From NCBI RefSeq assembly GCF_026341515.1, contig NZ_JAPEOK010000002.1, forward strand, positions 557,749 to 621,748: a DNA stretch of 64,000 nucleotides, in the 5' to 3' direction. The position numbers and the translations under genes were made by a program. This DNA is from Streptomyces sp. NBC_00878. GTDB lineage: Bacteria > Actinomycetota > Actinomycetes > Streptomycetales > Streptomycetaceae. The notes below the pieces were generated by a model. The model saw only the letters and a program-made list of their open reading frames with translations, was not told the origin of the DNA and searched no databases. Below are positions 51,742 to 60,525 of the stretch, piece after piece. Positions within the stretch are counted from its first letter, which is position 1; each line of letters starts with the position of its first letter.

Positions 51742-52941
51742 ATGCCTGCTCACGAGAGTCCCGAACTCGTCGACCTCTTCACCGCCTACACCGCGGGACC
51801 CGACTCCATCGGTGCCCACCTGCGCGCCAGCGCGGCACGGACGAGGGCCGGTGACCCACTGCTGGTGGTGACCGGAGCCGACATGGCTCTCTACCCCGGA
51901 GACGGGGGACCGCCCACGGTGCTGCCCTACCGGCTCAGCAACCGCGGCTTCAAGGAACTGGCCGCCGTCTCCCACCTGGGCACGGCACTGGCCTCACTGA
52001 TCGAGCTGCGCCACCGCGAACCCGACGGGACATGGCGGCGTGACGCCGACCGTCTCCTGCACCACGTGCGCCGCGCCCGGGCGGCCAACAGCACCGCCCT
52101 GTGGCGCGACCGGATCGCCGCGATCTCCTACCGCGGCCGGGAGGCGGACATCGCGGCGATGATCGACTACGCGTGCGCCATCACCGAACGCTATCTGGTA
52201 CGGGCGCTCGCGGACCCGTCCCTGCTCGACCACCGGACACTGCGCGAGACCTACCTCGACGACGGCCACCACGAACTCCCCGTCTCCTTCAACCGCATCA
52301 TGGTGGCCACCTTCTTCCTCGTCGGCCTCGACACCTCGCACCGGCTCATCACCTGGCTGGACGACCAGGGCATCGACTGGACCCGCACCATGGTGGTCGT
52401 CGTCGGCCGGATCGGCCGCCCCACCGCCGGAGTCACCTGGCGCACCAACGGCGTCGCCGGCATGGTGCTCGCCGCCTCACGGGGCGAACTCCCTCTGGAC
52501 CGGCTCTACATCGCGCCCCACGCCGCGGGATTCGCCACGCCCGTCGACGGAGACCTGCGCGAAGTACGCGCGGTGGAAGGGCAGTTGCGTCAACTGTGGG
52601 CCGGTACCCGGGTCACGGTCGAACTCGGCGCCGCCATGTTCGAGGGATACCCCGCCTTCTGCCCCGGTGACGCGGACCTGGGCCGGGACGGACAGACCGT
52701 GACACGGGCGGCGGACGTCGTCAGCGAACAGCCACTGATCCGGGCCGTCGACGACTGGCTCACCCTCATCACCCGGCTGCGCCTGGTCATGGAGGACCCC
52801 CGGCAACTGCTGTCCGGAGCGGTGACCGACTACGCCGCGCAGCAGCTCATCGCCCACGCCAACGACCCCCGGGCCGTGACCGTGCCCGGCCTCGACAACG
52901 AGCCGTACCCCGCCCACGGCACCGCGCACGCGGCGGCCTGA
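51742..52941 (+). CDS. unrecognised 399-residue protein of the Liv-type operon
   Basis: I do not recognise the family. Notable segments: a conserved-looking VTGADMALYPGDGGPPTVLP early on; a helical region (RDADRLLHHVRRARAANS); DDGHHELPVSFNRIMVATFFLVGLD; a strand-rich centre TWRTNGVAGMVLAASRG; and ELGAAMFEGYPAFCPGD. There is no signal peptide or membrane helix. ATG 51742 has an AAGGAG ribosome site. It is followed 20 bases later by an aldolase gene, so it very probably works in the same degradative pathway. Confidence 0.7.
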   Translation: MPAHESPELVDLFTAYTAGPDSIGAHLRASAARTRAGDPLLVVTGADMALYPGDGGPPTVLPYRLSNRGFKELAAVSHLGTALASLIELRHREPDGTWRRDADRLLHHVRRARAANSTALWRDRIAAISYRGREADIAAMIDYACAITERYLVRALADPSLLDHRTLRETYLDDGHHELPVSFNRIMVATFFLVGLDTSHRLITWLDDQGIDWTRTMVVVVGRIGRPTAGVTWRTNGVAGMVLAASRGELPLDRLYIAPHAAGFATPVDGDLREVRAVEGQLRQLWAGTRVTVELGAAMFEGYPAFCPGDADLGRDGQTVTRAADVVSEQPLIRAVDDWLTLITRLRLVMEDPRQLLSGAVTDYAAQQLIAHANDPRAVTVPGLDNEPYPAHGTAHAAA

Positions 52942-52961
52942 CCAGGAAGTCACAGGGAGAC

Positions 52962-53765
52962 ATGCCCCACCACGTCGAGCGGTTCCTGCAGCGCCTGCAC
53001 GCGGGCGAGCCCACCCTCATGCTGAGCGTCCGGACCAGCCGGACCAGCGACATCGTCCACATCGCCGCGTCGAGCGGCCATCACGGCCTCATGATCGACC
53101 TCGAACACTCCACCATGTCCACCGACACCGCGGCCCAGCTGTGCACAGCGGCCGACGGTCTCGGCCTGACCGCCCTCGTCCGCATACCCGAGCGTGAGTA
53201 CGGGATGATCGGCCCCCTGCTCGACGGAGGGGCGCACGGCGTCGTCGCACCGCGCATCGAAACCGTCGAGGAGGCCCGGCAGATCGCCCGCGCCTGCCGC
53301 TTCCCCCCGCGCGGTCAGCGCTCCCAGACCAACATGGTCCCGCAGCTCGGCATGCGGCCCCTCCCCGCCGCACAGATGAATCCCGCGGCCGACAGGGCCA
53401 CCGTCGTGCAGATCCTGCTGGAGACCCCGGCCGGAGTCGAGAACGCGGACGCCATCGCGGCACTGGACGGCGTCGACATGCTGGCCCTCGGGGCGAACGA
53501 CTTCACCGCCGAACTGGGCATCCCGGGCGAGTACGGCGACCCACGGGTGCGGGAGGCCGTGAAGACGCTGACCGACGCCTGCCGCCGGCACGGAAAGCTG
53601 ATGGTCCTCGGCGGCATCGGCGACCAGAAGGTGCTGGACGACCTCGTCCCGCTCGGCGTGAGCTCGCTGCGCATGACCGGCACCGACACGGCCCTGCTCT
53701 TCGAGGCGGCCGAGGCACATGTGCGGCAGGCGCTCGCCGGCCTCACGGCCGCAGCCCATCCGTAG
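52962..53765 (+). CDS. HpcH/HpaI family class-II aldolase
   Basis: 267 residues. HHGLMIDLEHS (Asp46, Glu48 region), HGVVAPRIETVEEAR, FPPRGQRS and LLETPAGVEN are the family's substrate- and metal-binding segments; the Glu of LLETPAG and an Asp of the later loop bind Mg/Mn. The family cleaves 4-hydroxy-2-oxo acids to pyruvate plus an aldehyde. It is set between the unknown protein and an amidohydrolase, consistent with breakdown of the imported acid. Confidence 0.9.
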   Translation: MPHHVERFLQRLHAGEPTLMLSVRTSRTSDIVHIAASSGHHGLMIDLEHSTMSTDTAAQLCTAADGLGLTALVRIPEREYGMIGPLLDGGAHGVVAPRIETVEEARQIARACRFPPRGQRSQTNMVPQLGMRPLPAAQMNPAADRATVVQILLETPAGVENADAIAALDGVDMLALGANDFTAELGIPGEYGDPRVREAVKTLTDACRRHGKLMVLGGIGDQKVLDDLVPLGVSSLRMTGTDTALLFEAAEAHVRQALAGLTAAAHP

Positions 53766-53826
53766 CCCGCACGGAATACCTCTGACCTCTCACCTCAGAC
53801 CTCAGGAAGCGAATCGAGACCCGCCC

Positions 53827-54702
53827 ATGGCCGTAGACCTGCCCAAGCCCACCCCCATGCGTGCCGCCGACACCAACACCAGGCCGGTCTTCGAGCTGCC
53901 GACCGGCAGCTGCGACACCCACTTCCACGTCTTCGAACCCGGCTACCCCGTCGCTCCGAACCCCCTCTACCAGTTCCCCGACGGAACGCTCCGCCAGTAC
54001 CTGGACATGACCCGATGGCTGGGGATCGACCGCGTGGTGCTGGTCCAGCCGACCTACTACGGCACCGACAACAGCCTGCTCCTCGACGTCCTCAAGAAGG
54101 TCGGCCCCCGCTGCCGCGCGGTCGTACGCATCGAGGACGACACCCCCGACTCCGAACTCGACCACTACCACGCGCTCGGCGTACGGGCCATTCGCCTCGA
54201 CCTGTTCGCGCGCTCGTCCTGGCCGCTTGCCGACATCACCGACTACATCCGCAAAATGGCCGAGCGCGCCCGACCGCGTGGCTGGCACCTGCAGTTCTAC
54301 ACGCCCGGCAGGATCGTGCGGGACCTCCTGCCCTTCTTCGCCGACTTCGAGGACACCTTCGTCATCGACCACATGGGATACATGAAGGAGTCGGACGGCC
54401 TGACGGGCGCCGACTTCGAGCGCCTGTTGCGGATCCTCGACCTCGGCAGTTGCCACATCAAGCTGTCCGGCCCCTACCGCATAGCCCAGGACAAGCCGCT
54501 CTCCTCGGTCGCACACCTCGGCCGGGCCTTGGTGGCGGCTCGCCCCGATCGTCTGCTGTGGGGCTCCGACTGGCCCCACCTGACCAACGGCCAACGGGAC
54601 ACGGGGGAGTTGCTCAACCTGCTCGCCCACTGGGCACCGAACGAACGCGACCGCCAGGAGATCCTCGTCGAGTCCCCGGAACGCCTGTTCTTCTTGGAGT
54701 AG
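53827..54702 (+). CDS. amidohydrolase family protein (2-pyrone-4,6-dicarboxylate lactonase-like)
   Basis: 291 residues from ATG 53827. The TIM-barrel Amidohydro_2 motifs are CDTHFHVFEP (His32, His34), VIDHMGY (His) and LLWGSDWPH (Asp). Length and motifs resemble LigI-type lactonases, which hydrolyse pyrone dicarboxylate in aromatic degradation, but related enzymes act on other lactones. Together with the aldolase it gives a ring or lactone hydrolysis followed by retro-aldol step. Confidence 0.88.
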   Translation: MAVDLPKPTPMRAADTNTRPVFELPTGSCDTHFHVFEPGYPVAPNPLYQFPDGTLRQYLDMTRWLGIDRVVLVQPTYYGTDNSLLLDVLKKVGPRCRAVVRIEDDTPDSELDHYHALGVRAIRLDLFARSSWPLADITDYIRKMAERARPRGWHLQFYTPGRIVRDLLPFFADFEDTFVIDHMGYMKESDGLTGADFERLLRILDLGSCHIKLSGPYRIAQDKPLSSVAHLGRALVAARPDRLLWGSDWPHLTNGQRDTGELLNLLAHWAPNERDRQEILVESPERLFFLE

Positions 54703-54718
54703 ACGGACTCGGTGTCCT

Positions 54719-54888
54719 CTCCGGCTATGTCCCCTCCGAGGAACCGCGGGAGCGTGCCAGGTCCCGCAGTGCCGGCAGCAGGTATTCCTTGCACAGTGGG
54801 TAGTTCTCCGATACGGGAAAGTGGCCGATGTCCGGCATGCGGCCACCCTCGGAGCCCGGGATGGCGCGCAGGGGCGCCGCCACCGCCG
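54719..54888 (-). pseudogene. C-terminal relic of an alpha/beta hydrolase, antisense
   Basis: Read on the minus strand this stretch encodes IPGSEGGRMPDIGHFPVSEN and then YLLPALRDLARSRG before a stop. The GHFPxSEnP..yLlPaL pattern is the usual C-terminal end, with the catalytic His, of epoxide-hydrolase-like alpha/beta hydrolases. Nothing upstream is present: the homology stops where the truncated binding protein on the plus strand begins. Confidence 0.6.
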
Positions 54889-55688
54889 GGCCCCTCTTCA
54901 CGGACGCCTGTACCAAGTATCCGAAGAAGTACTGCCTGGAGGGCTACCCGGTCGGCCAGTTGCCGGCCAACACGGCCGGGTACTGGGTCGACGCGAACAC
55001 GATGTTCTATCTCCAGGGCGTCGCGGCCGGACTGCTCACCAAGTCGGGCGACACCGGCTTCGTCAACGCGATCAAGCTTCCCGGCTCGACGGCGCTCGTC
55101 AACAGCTTCGCCCTGGGCTGCCGTTCGGTGCGGCCGGACTGCAAGGTCCACAACGTCTACCTCAACTCCTTCTCGGACCCGCCCGGCGAGGTGTCCGCGA
55201 CCAAGACACTGGTCAACGGCGGCGCGGACGTCATCGCGCACTACATGGACGACCCCGCGACCCTGAAGGCCGCGGCGAGCCTGAAGGCCTGGAGCTTCGG
55301 CCTGTACACCGACCAGCGCGGCGAGGCGCCCGGTACCTACGTCACCTCGCAGATCTGGCAGCCGGCACTCACCGAGATCTTCAAGCAGGACCTGACGAAC
55401 CTGCTCGCCGGAAAGTGGAAGCCCGGCCGGATCAACTGGGGAACGGCCCCCCACACCGTCGACCTGACCCTCGGTCCCTGGGGGAAGAACGTGCCCGCGT
55501 CGGTGCGTGAGAAGGTCGAGAAGCGGTACGCCGAGATCAAGGGCGGAGCCAACCCGTTCACCGGACCGATCCGCGATGCCAAGGGCAAGGTCCGCGTTCC
55601 CGCCGGCAAGGAGCTCGACCCGCGGGACCCGGACGACGTCGTGTACGCGAACTGGTCCTGGCCCGTCGCCGGCGTCATCGGCGGATGA
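54828..55688 (+). pseudogene. BMP-family ABC substrate-binding protein, 5' truncated
   Basis: From about 54888 the frame encodes FTDACTKYPKKYCLEGYP, FYLQGVAAGLLTKSGDTGF and NSFALGCRSVRPDCKVHNVY, typical of the basic-membrane-protein (nucleoside-binding) family. The signal peptide, lipobox and roughly the first 100 residues are missing. ATG 54828 precedes 20 unrelated residues that belong to the antisense hydrolase relic. The C-terminus is complete, and its TGA overlaps the ATPase ATG at 55685. Confidence 0.75.
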
Positions 55689-57334
55689 TCGCGATGACCG
55701 TACCGAAGAACGAGGCGGACGACGGCCGACCAGGCGGCGACGGCGTTGCACTCAAGCCCGGCCCCGCCCCGGCGAGCGGCACGCTCCAGGCGGTTCCCGC
55801 CGCCCCCGCCCTGGCTCTGGCGGGCATCTCCAAGCGGTTCGGTTCGGTGCACGTGCTGTCCGGCGTCGACTTCGACGTCCGGACCGGCGAGGTGCACGCA
55901 CTGCTCGGTGAGAACGGTGCGGGCAAGACCACGCTGATGAGCGTGGCGAGCGGGGTGTGCCGGCCCGATGCCGGAACCATCTCCCTGAACGGCACGACAC
56001 TTCGCCCGCGCACGCCCCGGGACGCACTACGGCACGGGCTCGGCATCGTGCACCAGAACTACCAGCTCGTGCGGAACATGTTGGTGGCGGAGAATCTCCA
56101 TATCGGCTGGGAAGCCACGTCCTTCGCGATATCGGACAGCCGGCTGCGCAGCCGGGCGGCCGAGCTCGGCGAACGGTTCGGGCTCGCGGTGGACCCCGAC
56201 GCACGGATCGGGCAGTTGTCGGTCGGCGAGATGCAGCGAGTGGCCATCCTGAGGACACTCGTCCGCGGCGCCCGCACCCTCGTGCTGGACGAGCCGACAG
56301 CGGCGCTGACCCCGCACGAGGTCGACCAACTGTTCACGGCTGTACGGGAGATGACGGCGAGCGGCTACAGCGTCGTGTTCATCTCGCACAAGCTGGCCGA
56401 AGTGCTGGAGATCGCCGATCGCGTCTCCGTCCTGCGGGGCGGCCGCAATGTGGCGACCCTGCCGACGGGTGACTGCACCACGGGCTCGCTCGCCCGGCTG
56501 ATGGTCGGCCGCACCGTGCCGGCGCCCGAGCGGCAGCCGGCCCGGATCGGCCCGGCCGTCGCCGCCCTGACCGGCGTACACGCCGTCGACGACCGCGGCC
56601 TCGCGGCGCTGCACGGGGTGGACCTGCGCGTGCACGCGGGGGAGATCGTCGGGGTGGCCGGGGTGGCCGGCAACGGCCAGCGGGAACTCGCGGAGGTGCT
56701 CACCGGGACGCGCCGGCTCACCGCCGGCGACATCGCGATCTGCGAGGTCTCCCTGGCTGGGCACGAGCCCCGGGCCTTTCTCGACGCGGGCGTCGGCCAC
56801 ATCCCCGAGGACATCGGCAGCGGCCTCGCCCTGAACGCGCCCATCGCGCTGAGCGCGAGCATGAGACGCATCCGCCGGGCGCCGGTGCGCCGGGGTCTGC
56901 TGGTGAGCCGCCCGGCGATGCGCCGTCACGCGGCGCAGATCATGGACACCGCCGACCTGAGCGACGTCAATCCCGCCCGCCGCGCCGCCACGCTCTCCGG
57001 CGGGCAGGCACAACGCCTGATCGTCTACCGGGAGTTGGAGGCGAGCAGCCGTGTGCTGGTCGCTTCCCACCCGACCCGGGGACTGGACATCGCGGCGACC
57101 GCCGACGTCCACCGAGCCCTGCTGGCGATCCGGCACGAGGGCGTCGGCATCCTGCTGGTGTCGGAGGACCTGGATGAGGTGATGGCGCTGAGCGACCGGA
57201 TCGTCGTGGCCTACGAGGGCAGGATCCTCGGCGGTTTCGAGCGGCCGGACTTCGACCGGGAGCGCATCGGCATGCTGATGGGCGGCGTGACGACTCCGTC
57301 GGATCCGAGCGACGCACAAGGACAGGCGCGATGA
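55685..57334 (+). CDS. ABC transporter ATPase, nucleoside/sugar type with two NBDs
   Basis: 549 residues. After a 40-residue Pro/Ala-rich N-terminus, domain 1 has Walker A GENGAGKTT, signature LSVGEMQR and Walker B LVLDEPTAAL. Domain 2 has the degenerate P-loop GVAGVAGNGQRE, signature LSGGQAQR and a weak Walker B (VLVASHPTRGLD, Asp/Glu lost), as usual for RbsA/NupA-type proteins. An ATGA overlap with the truncated BMP gene marks the old operon. Both permease genes that should follow are gone, so the transporter cannot work from this locus. Confidence 0.9.
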   Translation: MIAMTVPKNEADDGRPGGDGVALKPGPAPASGTLQAVPAAPALALAGISKRFGSVHVLSGVDFDVRTGEVHALLGENGAGKTTLMSVASGVCRPDAGTISLNGTTLRPRTPRDALRHGLGIVHQNYQLVRNMLVAENLHIGWEATSFAISDSRLRSRAAELGERFGLAVDPDARIGQLSVGEMQRVAILRTLVRGARTLVLDEPTAALTPHEVDQLFTAVREMTASGYSVVFISHKLAEVLEIADRVSVLRGGRNVATLPTGDCTTGSLARLMVGRTVPAPERQPARIGPAVAALTGVHAVDDRGLAALHGVDLRVHAGEIVGVAGVAGNGQRELAEVLTGTRRLTAGDIAICEVSLAGHEPRAFLDAGVGHIPEDIGSGLALNAPIALSASMRRIRRAPVRRGLLVSRPAMRRHAAQIMDTADLSDVNPARRAATLSGGQAQRLIVYRELEASSRVLVASHPTRGLDIAATADVHRALLAIRHEGVGILLVSEDLDEVMALSDRIVVAYEGRILGGFERPDFDRERIGMLMGGVTTPSDPSDAQGQAR

Positions 57335-57445
57335 GAGAACCTATGACACTTCCGTCCGTGCCGTCGCCCGCGCCGGCCCGTCGTGGCTCGCGTCCCGGCC
57401 GGCTGCCGCGCCTTGAGATGACCGACGCACAGGCCCTTGCCCCCG
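57331..57445 (+). pseudogene. N-terminal stub of the missing permease gene
   Basis: ATG 57331 overlaps the ATPase TGA, exactly where the first permease gene should start. The first 35 codons (MREPMTLPSVPSPAPARRG, then RPGRLPRLEM) look like a basic cytoplasmic N-terminus. Near 57445 the sequence switches to SDR coding sequence in another frame. This is a deletion scar. Confidence 0.5.
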
Positions 57446-57446
57446 C

Positions 57447-58184
57447 CTGGCTGCGCGCGAGCGCCTGGCCGGCGCCGGACGTGAGGTCGTGGTCCTCGAC
57501 CGGGCCGCCCCCTGTGCCGATGTGCCCTACCTGCGGTGTGACCTGACCGATGTCACCTCCATCGAGGACGCCGTCGCCGCGCTGCCGGTCGCCCTGGCAG
57601 GGCTCTGCAACATCGCCGGGCTGCCGGGAACGAAGGAAGGGCACGAGGTGCTGGCGGTCAACACGTTCGCTCCCCGGCATCTGACCCGGAGACTGCTGCC
57701 CCGGATCCCCGAAGGCGGCGCCATCGTCAACCTGTCGTCGACCCTGGGTGTGGGATGGGCGGCCAACCGGCCCGCCGTCGACGAAGTCCTCGAGCACACG
57801 TCTTTCGAGGAGGGCGTCGCCTGGGCACGGCAGGAACGACTCGACGGCAGCACGGCCTACCGGCTCTCCAAGCAGGCGTTGACCTTCTGGACCAAGCAGC
57901 TCGCCGTCGACCTGATGCCGCGACGCATCCGTGCCAACAGTGTGAGTCCGGGCCCGGTGACCACCCCGATCCTCAAGGCCTTCTACGACTCGGCCGATCC
58001 GGACCTGCTCGACGGCTTCCGCACGAGCATCGGCCGGCACGGCACCCCGCACGACATCGCGGAAGTCGTGATCTTCCTGCTGGACGGGGCCGGGTGGATC
58101 AACGGAGCGGACATCGTCGTGGACGGCGGCGGCGAGGCGCTCCTTGACACTGCCGTGCTCCGGTCCGGGGAGAAGGACGCGTAG
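57447..58184 (+). pseudogene. SDR family oxidoreductase lacking its N-terminus
   Basis: The frame enters as LAARERLAGAGREVVVLDR, the second strand of an SDR, so the TGxxxGIG cofactor loop and first strand (about 20-25 residues) are missing. The callable start is GTG 57489 (231 residues). The rest is intact: GLCNIAGLPG, VNLSSTLG, the YxxxK pair in STAYRLSKQALTFW, and NGADIVVDGG at the end. It resembles the 3-alpha-hydroxysteroid/coniferyl-alcohol dehydrogenase branch. Without the Gly-rich loop it is unlikely to bind NAD(P). Confidence 0.75.
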
Positions 58185-58657
58185 CCAGGGCTGACGCTCA
58201 GGGGGGTGTTGGTTGGTTTACGGGGTGGTGGTTGACCTGGTGTGTTGCTGGTTTGTTGAGTGGCCGGGTGAGCGGGTCGAGTGGGGAGGTCGGCGCGTGT
58301 GAACTGGGGTCATGTGTTCTGTGTGGAGGCGGCTTCTTGCGGTGGATGGGGAGGGGATGCTCGCGGTTGGATGTGCGGATCGCGGCGCAGTTGACGGGGC
58401 GTCGGAAGGGACGGTGTGGCTGTGGCTGTGGCTGGCGGATGGGCACCATGCCCTGAGCGCGCACGGCCGCGGCAGGTGTGGTGTAGCTGTCACGTTTGCG
58501 CTCTGTACGCCACGCAGCTGCGCCAGCTCCTCCCGCGCCTCGTCGAGCGGGCGCCTCAACTGTCCGGGCCGGTACGGACCGGAGAGGAACTCCTGTGTGC
58601 GGCCTGACGTCCTGGGCGCGTTCCGTGCCCGTGCGCGAGGGCGGTGGCGTGCCGGAC
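58185..58657. other. 473-base region without a clear gene, strongly G/T-skewed
   Basis: From 58200 to about 58450 the plus strand is markedly G- and T-rich (runs such as GGGGTGGTGGTTG) and poor in C and A, unlike the rest of the window. Open frames on both strands are low-complexity with no recognisable domain. It separates the convergent SDR relic and MBL gene. Confidence 0.45.
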
Positions 58658-59290
58658 TCAGTACCCCCGGGCGATCCACTCGTCGAGGCTCGGCGCCTCG
58701 GCCCCGATCGTCGTCGTCTCACCGTGGCCGGTGCGGACCACTGTCGTGGGCGGCAGGACCAGCAACCGGTCGCGGATGGAGCGGACGATCGTCGGGAAAT
58801 CCGAGTACGACCGCCCGGTGGCGCCCGGTCCGCCGGCGAAGAGAGTGTCCCCGCTGAAGACGGTGTCCAGATCCGGTGCGTGCAGACAGATCGCCCCGGG
58901 GGTGTGGCCGGGGGTGTGCAGCACCATGAGTTCGGTGTCTGCCACGGTGATCCGGCGCAGGTCGCTGAGGTAGCCGTCGGGTTCCCTGTCGGGATGAGTG
59001 TGCTTCCACAGCAGCCGGTCGTCGAGGTGGATCAGCACCGGTGCCCCGGTTATGTCGGCGAGGTCGGGCGCGGCGTCGATGTGATCGTTGTGGCCGTGCG
59101 TGCACACGATTGCCATGACCCGGCGGCCGCCCACGGCGGCGTCGATGGCGTCGGCGTCGTGGGCGGCGTCGATGACGATCACCTCGCGGTCATCTCCCAC
59201 GATCCAGACGTTGTTGTCGACGTCCCAGGTGCCGCCGTCCAGGCTGAAGGTGCCGGAGGTGACGAGGCGTTCGATGCGGACGCCGGTCAT
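58658..59290 (-). CDS. MBL-fold metallo-hydrolase, partner of the mycothiol dehydrogenase
   Basis: 210 residues. CTHGHNDH (His65, His67, Asp69, His70), TPGHTPGA and FSGDTLF give the two-metal site; the C-terminal His is in RTGHGE. ATG 59290 overlaps the TGA of the dehydrogenase gene. In actinobacteria an MBL hydrolase regularly follows mscR (Rv2259-Rv2260 in M. tuberculosis) and is thought to hydrolyse the S-formylmycothiol product. Confidence 0.9.
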   Translation of the reverse strand: MTGVRIERLVTSGTFSLDGGTWDVDNNVWIVGDDREVIVIDAAHDADAIDAAVGGRRVMAIVCTHGHNDHIDAAPDLADITGAPVLIHLDDRLLWKHTHPDREPDGYLSDLRRITVADTELMVLHTPGHTPGAICLHAPDLDTVFSGDTLFAGGPGATGRSYSDFPTIVRSIRDRLLVLPPTTVVRTGHGETTTIGAEAPSLDEWIARGY

Positions 59291-60378
59291 CAGAACGTCA
59301 CCACCGAGCGGAGCACATCTCCCTTGTGCATCCGGGCGAAGGCGTCCTCCACCGCGTCCAGGGCGATGGTCTCGGTGACGAACGCGTCCAGGTCCAGGCG
59401 ACCCTGGAGATAGAGGTCGATGAGCATCGGGAAGTCGCGAGACGGCAGGCAGTCGCCGTACCAGGACGACTTCAGCGCCCCGCCCCGCCCGAAGACATCG
59501 AGCAACGGCACTTCGAGGGTCACGTCCGGGGTGGGTACGCCGACCAGGACGACGGTGCCGGCCAGGTCGCGGGCGTAGAACGCCTGTCGGTAGGTCTCAG
59601 GTCGGCCGACGGCGTCGATGACGACGTCCGCCCCGAACCCGCCGGTCAGCTCCCGTACGGCCTCGATCGCGTCGGCCTGCCGGGAGTTGACGGTGTGCGT
59701 GGCGCCGAGGGAGGCCGCGGTGGCGAGTTTGCGGTCGTCGATGTCCACCGCGATGATCTTCGCGGCGCCCGCCAGGTTCGCCCCGACGACCGCCGCGGCC
59801 CCGACGCCGCCGCAGCCGATCACCGCCACGCTGTCACCGCGTCCGACTCCGCCCGTGTTGATCGCCGCACCGAGCCCTGCCATCACGCCACAGCCCAGCA
59901 GTCCCGCTGCGGCGGGCGATGCGGTCGGGTCGACCTTGGTGCACTGGCCGGCCGCGACCAGGGTCTTCTCGGCGAAGGCGCCGATACCCAGGGCGGGGGA
60001 CAGCTCGGTGCCGTCCGTCAGTGTCATCTTCTGCTTCGCATTGTGGGTGTCGAAGCAGTACTGCGGGCGTCCGCGACGGCAGGCCCGGCACCGGCCGCCG
60101 CACACCGCCCGCCAGTTGAGGATCACGAAGTCGCCAGGAGCCACCTCGGTCACCCCCTCGCCCACCGACTCCACGACACCCGCGGCCTCGTGGCCGAGCA
60201 GGAAAGGGAAGTCGTCGCCGATCCCGCCCTCGCGGTAGTGCAGATCGGTGTGGCAGACCCCGCATGCCTGGACCTTCACCACCGCCTCACCCGGCCCCGG
60301 GTCGGGCACCACGATCGTTTCGATCCCGACCGGCTCTCCCTTCGCCCGTGCGACAACGGCTCGTACCTGCTGGGACAT
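59290..60378 (-). CDS. mscR: S-(hydroxymethyl)mycothiol dehydrogenase (formaldehyde detoxification)
   Basis: 362 residues, zinc-containing class-III-type alcohol dehydrogenase. [13 protein letters not shown] and [12 protein letters not shown] hold catalytic zinc ligands. [16 protein letters not shown] is the four-Cys structural zinc loop. [12 protein letters not shown] binds NAD. It oxidises the formaldehyde-mycothiol adduct (and reduces S-nitrosomycothiol). Mycothiol dependence is inferred from close family resemblance and the following MBL gene. Demethylation by the VanAB-like oxygenase upstream would supply the formaldehyde. Confidence 0.92.
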   Translation of the reverse strand: MSQQVRAVVARAKGEPVGIETIVVPDPGPGEAVVKVQACGVCHTDLHYREGGIGDDFPFLLGHEAAGVVESVGEGVTEVAPGDFVILNWRAVCGGRCRACRRGRPQYCFDTHNAKQKMTLTDGTELSPALGIGAFAEKTLVAAGQCTKVDPTASPAAAGLLGCGVMAGLGAAINTGGVGRGDSVAVIGCGGVGAAAVVGANLAGAAKIIAVDIDDRKLATAASLGATHTVNSRQADAIEAVRELTGGFGADVVIDAVGRPETYRQAFYARDLAGTVVLVGVPTPDVTLEVPLLDVFGRGGALKSSWYGDCLPSRDFPMLIDLYLQGRLDLDAFVTETIALDAVEDAFARMHKGDVLRSVVTF

Positions 60379-60488
60379 TGCTTGATTCCTCTCGTTACAC
60401 GCGCGCCAGGGAAGGGTTACGGCGGCTGGATCCGTTGGATGGGTAATTCCTGCAACAGATCCGGCGTGCCGTGAAGTGTCAGGTGAGG

Positions 60489-60521
60489 GGGCGGCGCCGG
60501 GCAGTGGGCTCGGCGCCGCCC
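60489..60521. terminator. hairpin after the MFS gene
   Basis: GGGCGGCGCCG and CGGCGCCGCCC form an 11-base perfect stem around an 11-base loop. On the minus strand the hairpin begins five bases after the MFS stop, so it probably ends the vanAB-MFS transcript before mscR. Confidence 0.75.
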
Positions 60522-60525
60522 GGGA

